From the NCBI GenBank assembly GCA_019359115.1, contig JAHHHW010000085.1, forward strand, positions 1 through 64,000: a DNA stretch of 64,000 nt, in the 5' to 3' direction. The number at the start of each line of letters is the position of its first letter. Within the stretch, counting starts at the first letter, position 1. The position numbers and the translations under genes were made by a program. Below the pieces are notes generated by a model. It ran no database searches. It saw nothing but the letters and a program-made list of their open reading frames with translations, and was not told where the DNA came from. Source of the DNA: Pelatocladus maniniholoensis HA4357-MV3 (GTDB lineage: Bacteria > Cyanobacteriota > Cyanobacteriia > Cyanobacteriales > Nostocaceae). Shown piece after piece: positions 54,778 through 62,848 of this stretch.

Positions 54778-54872
54778 CAAAAAATAATTCTAAAGAGCTA
54801 TACAAAAGGCGGAATTTTAAGTTAAATTTAATTTGATGTTAACCTTTTGGCTTTGAGGTAGCTATTGGGTAA

Positions 54873-56054
54873 ATGACAAAAACTATTAGTAGTCGCGAGG
54901 GGTTAAGTCAACCGCTGCAACCATCTTCTGGCTTAATCTTTGCTCATCAGCAAAGCGATGAAGTTCATAACCATAAGGGTGAAGTATCTACACGGTCAAC
55001 AGCACAATCAATGCTTGGCAAGCTCAAAATTACTCATGTAACTCAAGGCCGCGTGCGAATCCGTGCCACTGACGTCAGTCATAACTCGATACTAGAAAGT
55101 TTATCCCGGCAATTACGGCAGCATCACGGTGTAACGGAAGTTACGACTAATAATAAAACCAGCAGTTTGCTGGTTAAATTTGATGAAACTAGGCTGTCTT
55201 TGCCACAGATGTTGGCAATACTGCAAGAGTTTGGCATTCAGCAATATCAAGCTGTCTGTGATTCAGAAAATAATAGTGATCCATTCGCTGCTTGGAAATC
55301 TGTAGAATTTTGGAAAGAGCAAGGACTTTCGTTTATTCCTTTATTTGCAGGGTTAGGAGTGACAGGGGCGATAGGAATTAACGGGTTGGCAGCAATTCCG
55401 GTATACATGATTACAGCAGACGCTACCCGACGTGTGATTGACTATATAGAACCTCAATTATTGGGATCTAAAAAGAATAAAAAATTGAATACAGCTTCTG
55501 CAACGCAATCAATAACAAAACATCAAGTGACACCTCAAATATCTTTAGCAAAAGTGGAGCAAATTACAACTGTCAAACGAGAATTATTGCCAGCAAAAAA
55601 TGTGGACAATGCAAAGATTACTTACAACATTGTTCATGCAATTCCGGGGCGTATTAGGATGAGCGTACCAAAACTAGCTCATGACCGAAATTACGCAAAA
55701 CGCTTGGAGAGATTGCTTGAAGCTGATCCCCAAGTTACAAACGTACGTATCAATTGTGATGCAGCATCAGTGGCGATCGCCTATCAACCGAACAATATCA
55801 AAGCGTCTCGCTGGGTTGATTTGATGCAACTAGCACAGAAGGAGACGACTGCACCACTGCAAACGACTAAGCAACCGCAAGTAGACGCGGTAACACAAAG
55901 ACACACAGAAGCACAGCAGCAAAAAAAATTCCAGACAACAAAAGTGGAATCAACACCAGAGATAACTGGTTTATGGGCTAATTTCAAAGCTCCAGCTTTG
56001 TCTTATGCTCTCGCCTTTATGGCGAACTTTCCTATTAATGCAGCCCCGGACTGA
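54873..56054 (+). CDS. Protein with two HMA-like domains and a membrane segment
   Basis: This is a 393-residue protein. The first HMA-like domain (about 50-128) begins KITHVTQGRVRIRATDVSHN. A hydrophobic stretch (about 155-185, FIPLFAGLGVTGAIGINGLA) may insert in the membrane. The second HMA-like domain (about 250-330) reads IVHAIPGRIRMSVPKLAHD and VRINCDAASVAIAYQP. Both have the beta-alpha-beta-beta-alpha-beta pattern of heavy-metal domains but lack CxxC, and the conserved feature is PGRIR/QGRVR. I associate this with the HMA_2 family. The tail is low-complexity (Gln/Thr). It is the first gene of a five-gene same-strand cluster ending at 61432. Confidence 0.72.
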   Translation: MTKTISSREGLSQPLQPSSGLIFAHQQSDEVHNHKGEVSTRSTAQSMLGKLKITHVTQGRVRIRATDVSHNSILESLSRQLRQHHGVTEVTTNNKTSSLLVKFDETRLSLPQMLAILQEFGIQQYQAVCDSENNSDPFAAWKSVEFWKEQGLSFIPLFAGLGVTGAIGINGLAAIPVYMITADATRRVIDYIEPQLLGSKKNKKLNTASATQSITKHQVTPQISLAKVEQITTVKRELLPAKNVDNAKITYNIVHAIPGRIRMSVPKLAHDRNYAKRLERLLEADPQVTNVRINCDAASVAIAYQPNNIKASRWVDLMQLAQKETTAPLQTTKQPQVDAVTQRHTEAQQQKKFQTTKVESTPEITGLWANFKAPALSYALAFMANFPINAAPD

Positions 56055-56069
56055 GGAGGGAGGAAAGCA

Positions 56070-57380
56070 ATGGTTGGATCGATATTACGACTGGTATCTA
56101 CCCCAGAAAAAAAAACCCAAGTAAGAGTCACGCAGCATACTGATCACACTGAGCAGAAATCACCCCAAGAAGTCTACAGCATTACCTATGCAATGTCAGG
56201 ACAAATCGGGTTGTGCGTACCTCGTATTTCCAGAGATTCTAGATATCTGGAACGACTTGGGAAGCTACTGAAAGCAGAAGCTTCAGTTACAAATGTGCAA
56301 ATCAATAGTACTGCTGCATCTGTGGTAGTGACTTACAACTCTAGAGAAATGTCGGATGATGAGATGCGATCGCATCTCACTAATCTGATTCAATCTGCTG
56401 CACAAGAGCCAGTAACGATTCAACCAGGAAATTCCTACTCCAAAACTAGTCAAATACAAAGCGGACAGATTAAGTCTACTGAACTTGAACTGACAAAAGA
56501 AACTTATAGCATTACCTATGCAATGTCAGGACAAGTCGGGTTTTGTGTTCCTCGCATTTCCAGAGATGATAAATATCAAGAGCGTCTTGTAAAGTTGTTG
56601 AAAGCAGAGGCTTTGGTTACGAAGGTGCAAATAAATATCACTGCTGCGTCTATTGTGGTAATCTACAAATCTGGAGTCATGTCAGATTATGAGATGCGAT
56701 CGCATCTAGTGAATCTGATTGAATCTGGCAGAGAACAGCCAGTAACGATACAACCAGCGAATTCATACCCAATAGTTAACCAAACAGAAAATGTACAAAA
56801 ACAAGATCAGGAGAAATTACCAGTTCTCCCTGCATCTTCCCATCCTCTGGTTACAAGATGTTTTAATACCACTGCTGTTAAGGAAATGGCAGTTGCAACA
56901 ATTACAGAACGCAAATTTGTATTTAGCAGAAACTTGCCTCAAGTAAGTATAAACAAGCAAGCATCCTCCGAAATTCATAACGGTGAAAACCAGAGTTCTT
57001 GTTTATCTACAGCAAAAATCCTGCCAGAGTCTTCATCTGGCCCTGACTCTGCTTTGCTTCCCCAGAAAACAGAACACAAAGCAAAGCAGCCAGATCACAA
57101 AGTAGCTTATAGCATTGCTCACGTCATTCCGGGAAGAATTCGTTTTCACGTGCCTCGGATCGCTCGTGATCCCAAATATGTGCAATGCTTAGAGGCTTTA
57201 TTAAAAGCAGATCCAACAGTCATCGGCGAACGAGTCAACCGTGCAGCAGGATCAATAGTCATCACTTACAAATCTGCGGTGAAAGCCAATACCAAAGATT
57301 GTGATCGCAGTGTTTTGGAAGCTGCAATATCCCATTTAGCAAATCTGCTGCAATCTGCTAGTGATGTAGCAGTTGCTTAA
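56070..57380 (+). CDS. Protein with three HMA-like domains
   Basis: This is a 436-residue soluble protein. Domains 1 and 2 (about 36-112 and 147-225) are recent duplicates (YSITYAMSGQIGLCVPRISR and YSITYAMSGQVGFCVPRISR; the DNA is also closely similar). Domain 3 (about 348-430) is the canonical form (SIAHVIPGRIRFHVPRIARD). All lack CxxC. In domains 1 and 2 a single Cys follows the motif, and PGR is changed to SGQ. A Ser/Lys/Gln-rich linker separates 2 and 3. The gap to the previous gene is 15 bases, and GAGGAGGGAGGAAAG is a strong ribosome-binding site, so the two are one operon. Confidence 0.72.
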   Translation: MVGSILRLVSTPEKKTQVRVTQHTDHTEQKSPQEVYSITYAMSGQIGLCVPRISRDSRYLERLGKLLKAEASVTNVQINSTAASVVVTYNSREMSDDEMRSHLTNLIQSAAQEPVTIQPGNSYSKTSQIQSGQIKSTELELTKETYSITYAMSGQVGFCVPRISRDDKYQERLVKLLKAEALVTKVQINITAASIVVIYKSGVMSDYEMRSHLVNLIESGREQPVTIQPANSYPIVNQTENVQKQDQEKLPVLPASSHPLVTRCFNTTAVKEMAVATITERKFVFSRNLPQVSINKQASSEIHNGENQSSCLSTAKILPESSSGPDSALLPQKTEHKAKQPDHKVAYSIAHVIPGRIRFHVPRIARDPKYVQCLEALLKADPTVIGERVNRAAGSIVITYKSAVKANTKDCDRSVLEAAISHLANLLQSASDVAVA

Positions 57381-57688
57381 CTGCAAAGAACCCAAAAGCA
57401 GGAATTTTTCAACAAAATACAGGCTTGAAGACACTGTTTGTAATAAGGACTTTAGTCCTCACTACAAACCATCTTCTCGTCGCCAATAAACCTCTTTGCA
57501 GGTTAAAGGGGAAAGGATTTTTCAATTCCTTTATACCAATTCACTAAAATCAAGCAACAAATGCAAACTGTAAAACTCAGATACCATCTGATTTTCTGAA
57601 TTTTGAATTTTGAATTGGTATTAATCCTTACCCCGACTTCTGCAAGAAGTCTAATTGTTCACCAATATTTTTTTATGAGAGAGAAGCA
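57381..57688. other. Repeat-bearing gap upstream of the P-type ATPase
   Basis: 57436-57475 is an inverted relative of the GGACTTTAGTCC repeat at 34686-34740. 57535-57625 contains an ATACCAATTC to GAATTGGTAT inverted pair and simple TTTTGAATT words. No gene is seen. Confidence 0.55.
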
Positions 57689-59923
57689 ATGGTACAAGTT
57701 AAGGTGGGTCTACCATCCTCCGCAGGTCAAGTTTCACAACTGAATTTGACCCAAAAGCATGGAAAAGCCCATTTTATAGAATATAAGGGACATTCACGCA
57801 CTCATCTTCCCAAAGTAGACTATACTGTTATCCATACAATTCCGGGAAGAATACGGTTACGAGTACCTCGCTTGCGTCATAATCCAGACTACGCACAGCG
57901 CCTCCAAGTTCTGCTAGAAGCAGATGCGTTAGTCACATCCTTGCGACTCAAGCCAGCTGCTGCATCGGTTGCGGTTACTTATAACCCTAAAACAGTTTCA
58001 GAATTTAAGCTACGCCATCATCTAGGCCATGTATTTCAATCCGCAGCAGAAGTTGTGGTTTTAAAGCCAACAACCCAAAAAACCACAAAAGAAACACAGA
58101 CATCTTGGCCTGGATTACAACTTTCTGGCGCTGCTACTGCTTTGGCTGTGCTGGGTGGCCCATTGGGTTTAACCATTCCGCCGATTTTGATGGTAGGAAC
58201 CATTTCTCTTGCTACCTTGCCTGTTCTTCAACGTGCTTGGAAAGGAATTACACTAGAGAGAAAACTAAATATAGACTTTTTGGATTTGATTGCGATCGCC
58301 ATTACGACAATCCAAGGTAGATTTCTCGCACCAGCATTAATGCTGAGTTTAATTGATATTGGTGAAAAGATTCGCGATCGCACAGCTCGTTGTTCAGCAC
58401 AGCAAACTTTAGATTTGCTCAGTTCCCTGGGACAATTCGCCTGGGTAGAACGAGATGGTGAAAAACAACAAATACCCATTCACGAAGTGCAGCGTGGCGA
58501 TATTGTCATTGTCTATCCAGGAGAACAAGTCCCAGTTGACGGGACAATCTTGCGGGGGAAAGCGCTACTGGATGAACAAAAACTAACTGGCGAATCCGTA
58601 CCTGTATTCAAAACCAAGGGACAAAACGTCTTCGCTTCTACCTTGGTACGGGAAGGACGCATGTATATTTTGACAGAACGAGTTGGCAATGATACACGTG
58701 CCGGGAAAAGTCTCCAGTTGATGGAGCAAGCTCCTGTCCACGATACCCGGATGGAAAACCATGCAGCTACAGTAGCACAAAAAACAGTATTGCCAACTTT
58801 GTTACTAGGAGTAGCAGTATTTGCCCTGACTCGCAACCCAGCCAGAGCCGCCAGTGTCCTGACTCTAGACTTTGCTACAGGAATTCGGGTATCTGTACCA
58901 ACTACTGTTTTGGCAGCTCTTACCCATGCAGCAAAACGCGGTGTTTTAATCCGCAGTGGTAGAGCGCTAGAGCAACTGGCACAGCTAGATACCATTATCT
59001 TTGATAAAACTGGTACACTCACTCAAGGGGAAGCTGCTGTTGTTGGTGTCGAAAGTCTCAATCCTGCCGTCTCTTCTCTAAGAGTGCTGCAACTAGCTGC
59101 AACTGCTGAACAGCGTCTAACTCACCCTGTTGCAGAAGCAGTCATGCGCTATGCCGAAGCTCACAAAGTTGAGATGTTACCGCGTAGCAAATGGGACTAT
59201 CAGCTAGGCTTAGGGGTAAAAGCAGAGATCGACGGCGAAACAGTTTTTGTGGGTAGTGAACGTTTCCTGCGTCTTCAAGAAATAGACATGTCCGGCTTGG
59301 AAGGACATCAAAAACCTGATTCGGCAATTTATGTTGGCAGCAATGGTCAAGTTTTAGGTATAATAGAATATAGTGACTTATTGCGTCCCGAAAGCCGCGA
59401 AGTTATTAGCAGACTGTTAACGGTGGAAAATGTGGAAGTACACATGCTCACCGGAGACAATCAGCAGACTGCTAATGCTGTAGCCGCACAGCTTGGAATT
59501 GCCCCAAGTCATACTCACGCCGAAGCTTTTCCTGAGCAAAAAGCAACAGTTGTCCGTGAATTACACGAACAAGGCAAGACAGTTGCATTTGTTGGCGATG
59601 GCATAAATGATTCACCTGCTTTAGCATATGCTGATGTTTCCGTTTCCTTCGCCAACGGTTCCGATATTGCTCGTGAAACAGCAGATGTGGTACTGATGCA
59701 CAATAACTTGCATGGGTTACTAGAAGCGATCGCGATCGCTCGCCAAACCAAGCAATTAATTCAGCAAAATACGGGTATTATTGCCATTCCTAACTTAGCT
59801 GCTTTGATGGTAGCCGTATTTTTTGGGCTGAATCCTTTAGCAGCAACAGTAGTTAACAACGGTTCCACAGTTGTTGCGGGAGTCAATGGTTTACGTCCAC
59901 TTCTCAAACCAACAAATGTTTAA
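57689..59923 (+). CDS. P1B-like P-type ATPase with N-terminal HMA-like domain and altered CPC motif
   Basis: This is a 744-residue membrane ATPase. An HMA-like domain (about 45-125, VIHTIPGRIRLRVPRLRHNP) precedes the transmembrane helices. It has the actuator motif KLTGESVPVF (about 300), phosphorylation loop IIFDKTGTLTQGEA (about 437), LTHPVAEAV (the P1B-type HP motif) and GDGINDSPALAYADV (about 636). The transmembrane metal-site position, CPC in most P1B pumps, here reads TLDFATGIRVSVPT (about 392): no Cys and an Asp at the start. The ion moved is therefore not predictable from sequence. It is in the same-strand cluster with HMA-like proteins and DUF5132, pointing to a dedicated transport complex. 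Confidence 0.86.
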   Translation: MVQVKVGLPSSAGQVSQLNLTQKHGKAHFIEYKGHSRTHLPKVDYTVIHTIPGRIRLRVPRLRHNPDYAQRLQVLLEADALVTSLRLKPAAASVAVTYNPKTVSEFKLRHHLGHVFQSAAEVVVLKPTTQKTTKETQTSWPGLQLSGAATALAVLGGPLGLTIPPILMVGTISLATLPVLQRAWKGITLERKLNIDFLDLIAIAITTIQGRFLAPALMLSLIDIGEKIRDRTARCSAQQTLDLLSSLGQFAWVERDGEKQQIPIHEVQRGDIVIVYPGEQVPVDGTILRGKALLDEQKLTGESVPVFKTKGQNVFASTLVREGRMYILTERVGNDTRAGKSLQLMEQAPVHDTRMENHAATVAQKTVLPTLLLGVAVFALTRNPARAASVLTLDFATGIRVSVPTTVLAALTHAAKRGVLIRSGRALEQLAQLDTIIFDKTGTLTQGEAAVVGVESLNPAVSSLRVLQLAATAEQRLTHPVAEAVMRYAEAHKVEMLPRSKWDYQLGLGVKAEIDGETVFVGSERFLRLQEIDMSGLEGHQKPDSAIYVGSNGQVLGIIEYSDLLRPESREVISRLLTVENVEVHMLTGDNQQTANAVAAQLGIAPSHTHAEAFPEQKATVVRELHEQGKTVAFVGDGINDSPALAYADVSVSFANGSDIARETADVVLMHNNLHGLLEAIAIARQTKQLIQQNTGIIAIPNLAALMVAVFFGLNPLAATVVNNGSTVVAGVNGLRPLLKPTNV

Positions 59924-60062
59924 AAGTTGGTTGTTGATTGTTGCTTGTAAACTATCAATAAAATTAAAAATCTCTATCGACAGCAAGATGAAATATTCAT
60001 CTCAAATGAATTAAGATTAGAGGTTTTAATAGAAAGTTCAATTCACGTGAGGTTAATAAATA

Positions 60063-60359
60063 ATGGCACCGAAAATTACTGACTTTGTAGAAGATGCTGG
60101 CGCACCTGGAATTATTGCAGGTATTGGTGCGGTCATTTTAGCACCCGTTGTGATTCCAGTAGTAGCAGGAGTTGGTAAACCAATTGCTAAATCTTTGATC
60201 AAAGGTGGACTTGTTCTTTATGAAAAGAGCAAAGGAGCTTTTGCAGAATTAGGCGAAAATTGGGAAGACATGGTAGCTGAAGCTAGAGCAGAACTTGCTG
60301 AATCTAAGCAACTGCCAGCTGTTGAAGCTGCTGATAATATATCTGACAATGGTGCATAA
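60063..60359 (+). CDS. DUF5132 small membrane protein
   Basis: This is a 98-residue protein. A hydrophobic Gly/Ala/Val segment (about 13-48, GIIAGIGAVILAPVVIPVVA) is followed by an acidic helix (GENWEDMVAEARAELAESKQ). I associate it with DUF5132. The same order (Gly/Ala-rich membrane helix, then a D/E-V/M-VAEAR helix) is seen in mycobacterial PacL (DUF1490) proteins that scaffold P-ATPases; that similarity is from memory. It follows the P-type ATPase by 139 bases on the same strand. A GAGG site lies close upstream of the ATG. Confidence 0.75.
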   Translation: MAPKITDFVEDAGAPGIIAGIGAVILAPVVIPVVAGVGKPIAKSLIKGGLVLYEKSKGAFAELGENWEDMVAEARAELAESKQLPAVEAADNISDNGA

Positions 60360-60494
60360 CACGCTTGTTGGGTAAAGTTTAAAGGGCAAAGGGAAAAGGA
60401 AAGTTTTTCACTTTAGCCCTTTAACAATTTTGGCTTTTGGACTTCGTCGTAAGCGCTCAGTCGAACGATTTTGGATTGAATCCATTGAATTTGG

Positions 60495-60546
60495 GAGACT
60501 GCGATTCAAATCGCAGTCTCATAGCTAAAGTCTGCTTAAGCAGACT
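60495..60546. repeat. Two adjacent perfect palindromes
   Basis: GAGACTGCGATT pairs with AATCGCAGTCTC (60495-60520), and AGTCTGCTTAAGCAGACT is self-complementary (60529-60546). Together they could fold as a double hairpin in the mRNA between the DUF5132 and HMA-like genes. Confidence 0.8.
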
Positions 60547-60662
60547 ATTAGACATCTGGTGAAAAAGAATATAAAAGCCTTATGTAGTCAGGGTCGATAT
60601 CCCATTTCTGGAGAGGTCTATTTGATTGATTGAGTCGTCTTTATACGACTTGTGCTATTAGC

Positions 60663-60757
60663 TATAGCGGTTCTCGCTCAGATGAGGTACATTCTCAAAG
60701 TTGAAATGATTTATCTATGAAGTCTAGCTATACTTCATTAGCATAGGAAACGCTATA
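60663..60757. repeat. 95-bp MITE-like element with TATAGCG ends, copy B
   Basis: The left end TATAGCGGTTCTC (60663-60675) is inverted at the right end as GGAAACGCTATA. Its length and ends match the element at 32032-32125, while the interior differs. Confidence 0.65.
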
Positions 60758-60847
60758 AGGGTTTAAACCCTTAGTGATATATTGAAAAAATCGGGATGCT
60801 CCCTTCGATTGAAATAAATTTTGTAATTACTCAAGGAGAGTGGTTAC

Positions 60848-61432
60848 GTGTTGAAAAATGGTAATGGCACTCTTACTCAGATGCCAAAAACAATGTCGGA
60901 AAAAATCATCAAAAGACGCCCTAAACCAATACTGACAAAAATTGTTAGTAATACTCCGGGTAGGTTACGTTTGCGAGTTGCTCATTCCCATCGTCAAAAG
61001 GAAGAAATGCAACGTCTCGCCAAAACATTAGAAGCAAATCCTAGTATCAATAATGTGCGGATGAATGTTCAGCAAGGGAGTATTACCATCCAGCACAATC
61101 GGGACGATGAGAGTTTCAAAAATGTTCTCACTACCCTATATGATTTAGGGATAATTTTTGCTGATATTACAGGTGGAAAATCTGAAGCAGCAGCAGGAGT
61201 ATCAGATTCAATTGTTGATTTGAACAAGCGAGTCCACGATGCAACCAAGGGTTTAATTGACTTACGAATCATTATGCCCATAGGACTTGCTACCCTTTCG
61301 ATTCGCCAGTTACTCATCAAAGGTTTGCAATTAGAAATTATTCCCTGGTATGTGTTGGCATGGTATGCATTTGATAGTTTCATCAAGCTGCATGGTACAA
61401 CAAGCCAATCAACATCTACGAGTGAAGAATAG
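60848..61432 (+). CDS. HMA-like domain protein with C-terminal hydrophobic segments
   Basis: This is a 194-residue protein. An HMA-like domain (about 35-100) shows KIVSNTPGRLRLRVAHSHRQ and NNVRMNVQQGSITIQ, again without CxxC. Two weaker hydrophobic stretches follow (about 140-160, LIDLRIIMPIGLATLSI, and about 165-180, EIIPWYVLAWYAFD). The start is GTG at 60848 with AAGGAG about 10 bases upstream. It is the last gene of the HMA/P-ATPase cluster. It is likely a membrane-attached accessory protein; function unknown. Confidence 0.72.
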   Translation: MLKNGNGTLTQMPKTMSEKIIKRRPKPILTKIVSNTPGRLRLRVAHSHRQKEEMQRLAKTLEANPSINNVRMNVQQGSITIQHNRDDESFKNVLTTLYDLGIIFADITGGKSEAAAGVSDSIVDLNKRVHDATKGLIDLRIIMPIGLATLSIRQLLIKGLQLEIIPWYVLAWYAFDSFIKLHGTTSQSTSTSEE

Positions 61433-61737
61433 GTTCAATTAAGTTTATTAGCGGGTAAGATGCCCGCACTACAAAAATTCTATGCGCTGCTATCGTATAT
61501 CAGTTCTTATATGAATGGTGTAGATGTAGGATTGCATATTATAGATAGCAGAAAGCAACGGATTTAACTCAAAGCATCAGGTAAGAGCAAATGTTCCTTC
61601 AGAAAGTTCTGGAGGAAATAGTTATTATTTGTATTCATGGTTCATAAATATTCTATTTTATTCAGTAAGATATTTAAGGAAAAATTTTAAACTCTTATAA
61701 TAAAGAGATTTAACCATAAATTATCCGTCAGCAAAAT
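61433..61737. other. Intergenic region before dhaK
   Basis: A GCGGGTAAGATGCCCGC inverted stretch (61452-61468) is followed by AT-rich sequence that should hold the dhaK promoter. No gene is seen. Confidence 0.5.
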
Positions 61738-62811
61738 ATGAAAAAACTTATTAACAATCCGCCTGATTTTGTGCGCGAAAGTTTAGAAGGTATGGCGATC
61801 GCTCACCCAGATTTAATTAAAGTCAATTTTGATCCTAATTTTGTCTATCGAACTGATGCACCGATCAAAGGTAAAGTAGCAATTATATCTGGGGGTGGTA
61901 GTGGACACGAACCGATGCACGCTGGTTTTGTGGGAATGGGAATGCTCGATGCTGCTTGTCCTGGTGAGGTTTTTACTTCGCCTACCCCTGACCAAATGCT
62001 CGCAGCAGCAAAAGCTGTAGATAGTGAAGCAGGTATTTTATACATCGTGAAGAACTACTCCGGCGATGTGATGAATTTTGAAATGGCGACAGAGTTAGCT
62101 CGAAGTGAAGGTATCCAGACGCTGAATATCTTAATCGATGATGATGTTGCAGTCAAAGATAGTCTTTATACCCAGGGACGACGGGGTGTCGGAACTACAG
62201 TACTAGCAGAAAAAATCTGTGGTGCAGCAGCGCAAGAGGGATATAATTTACGACAACTAGCTTCTTTGTGTAGGCGCGTCAATTTACATGGACGAAGTAT
62301 GGGTATGGCCCTGACTTCCTGTACAACACCAGCCAAAGGTACACCAACGTTTACACTTGGGAACCAAGAAATGGAGATCGGTATCGGGATTCACGGTGAA
62401 CCCGGAAGGGAACGCATGAGTCTAAAATCAGCAGATGAAGTTGCTGAGATGTTAGCGCTATCAATTATTGAGGATGCATCTTATACTCGGACACTACGAG
62501 AATGGGACGAAAAAACAGGCGAATGGCAAGAAGTGGAACTGGTAAATGCAAATTTTGTCAAAGGCGATCGCTTGCTAGCTTTTGTTAATAGTATGGGTGG
62601 TACGCCGATTTCTGAGTTGTATATCATCTACCGCAAACTCGCAGAAATTTGTCAACAGCATGGACTACAAATAGTGCGAAACTTGATTGGTGCTTATATT
62701 ACTTCCTTAGATATGCAAGGTTGCTCTATTACTCTACTCAAGCTAGATGACGAGATGATTCGCTTATGGGACGCACCTGTAAAAACCCCAAGCTTACGGT
62801 GGGGAATTTAA
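61738..62811 (+). CDS. dhaK: Dihydroxyacetone kinase subunit DhaK
   Basis: This is a 357-residue substrate-binding subunit. [20 protein letters not shown] and [15 protein letters not shown] are family landmarks, and [13 protein letters not shown] includes the His that binds dihydroxyacetone covalently as a hemiaminal. DhaK works with DhaL (ADP-binding) and, in phosphotransferase-dependent systems, DhaM. None of these is adjacent: the next gene is on the opposite strand. dhaL must be elsewhere, or this protein acts alone on a related substrate. Confidence 0.92.
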   Translation: MKKLINNPPDFVRESLEGMAIAHPDLIKVNFDPNFVYRTDAPIKGKVAIISGGGSGHEPMHAGFVGMGMLDAACPGEVFTSPTPDQMLAAAKAVDSEAGILYIVKNYSGDVMNFEMATELARSEGIQTLNILIDDDVAVKDSLYTQGRRGVGTTVLAEKICGAAAQEGYNLRQLASLCRRVNLHGRSMGMALTSCTTPAKGTPTFTLGNQEMEIGIGIHGEPGRERMSLKSADEVAEMLALSIIEDASYTRTLREWDEKTGEWQEVELVNANFVKGDRLLAFVNSMGGTPISELYIIYRKLAEICQQHGLQIVRNLIGAYITSLDMQGCSITLLKLDDEMIRLWDAPVKTPSLRWGI

Positions 62812-62848
62812 CTCAACTATATAAAACTCTTACCAATGACAAATGACA

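Larger units (their letters stand above)
60360..60847. other. Intergenic region with perfect palindromes and a MITE-like element
   Basis: 60495-60520 is a 12-bp perfect stem (GAGACTGCGATT/AATCGCAGTCTC) with a 2-base loop. 60529-60546 is the palindrome AGTCTGCTTAAGCAGACT. 60663-60757 is a MITE-like element with TATAGCG ends. No gene is seen. Confidence 0.65.
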
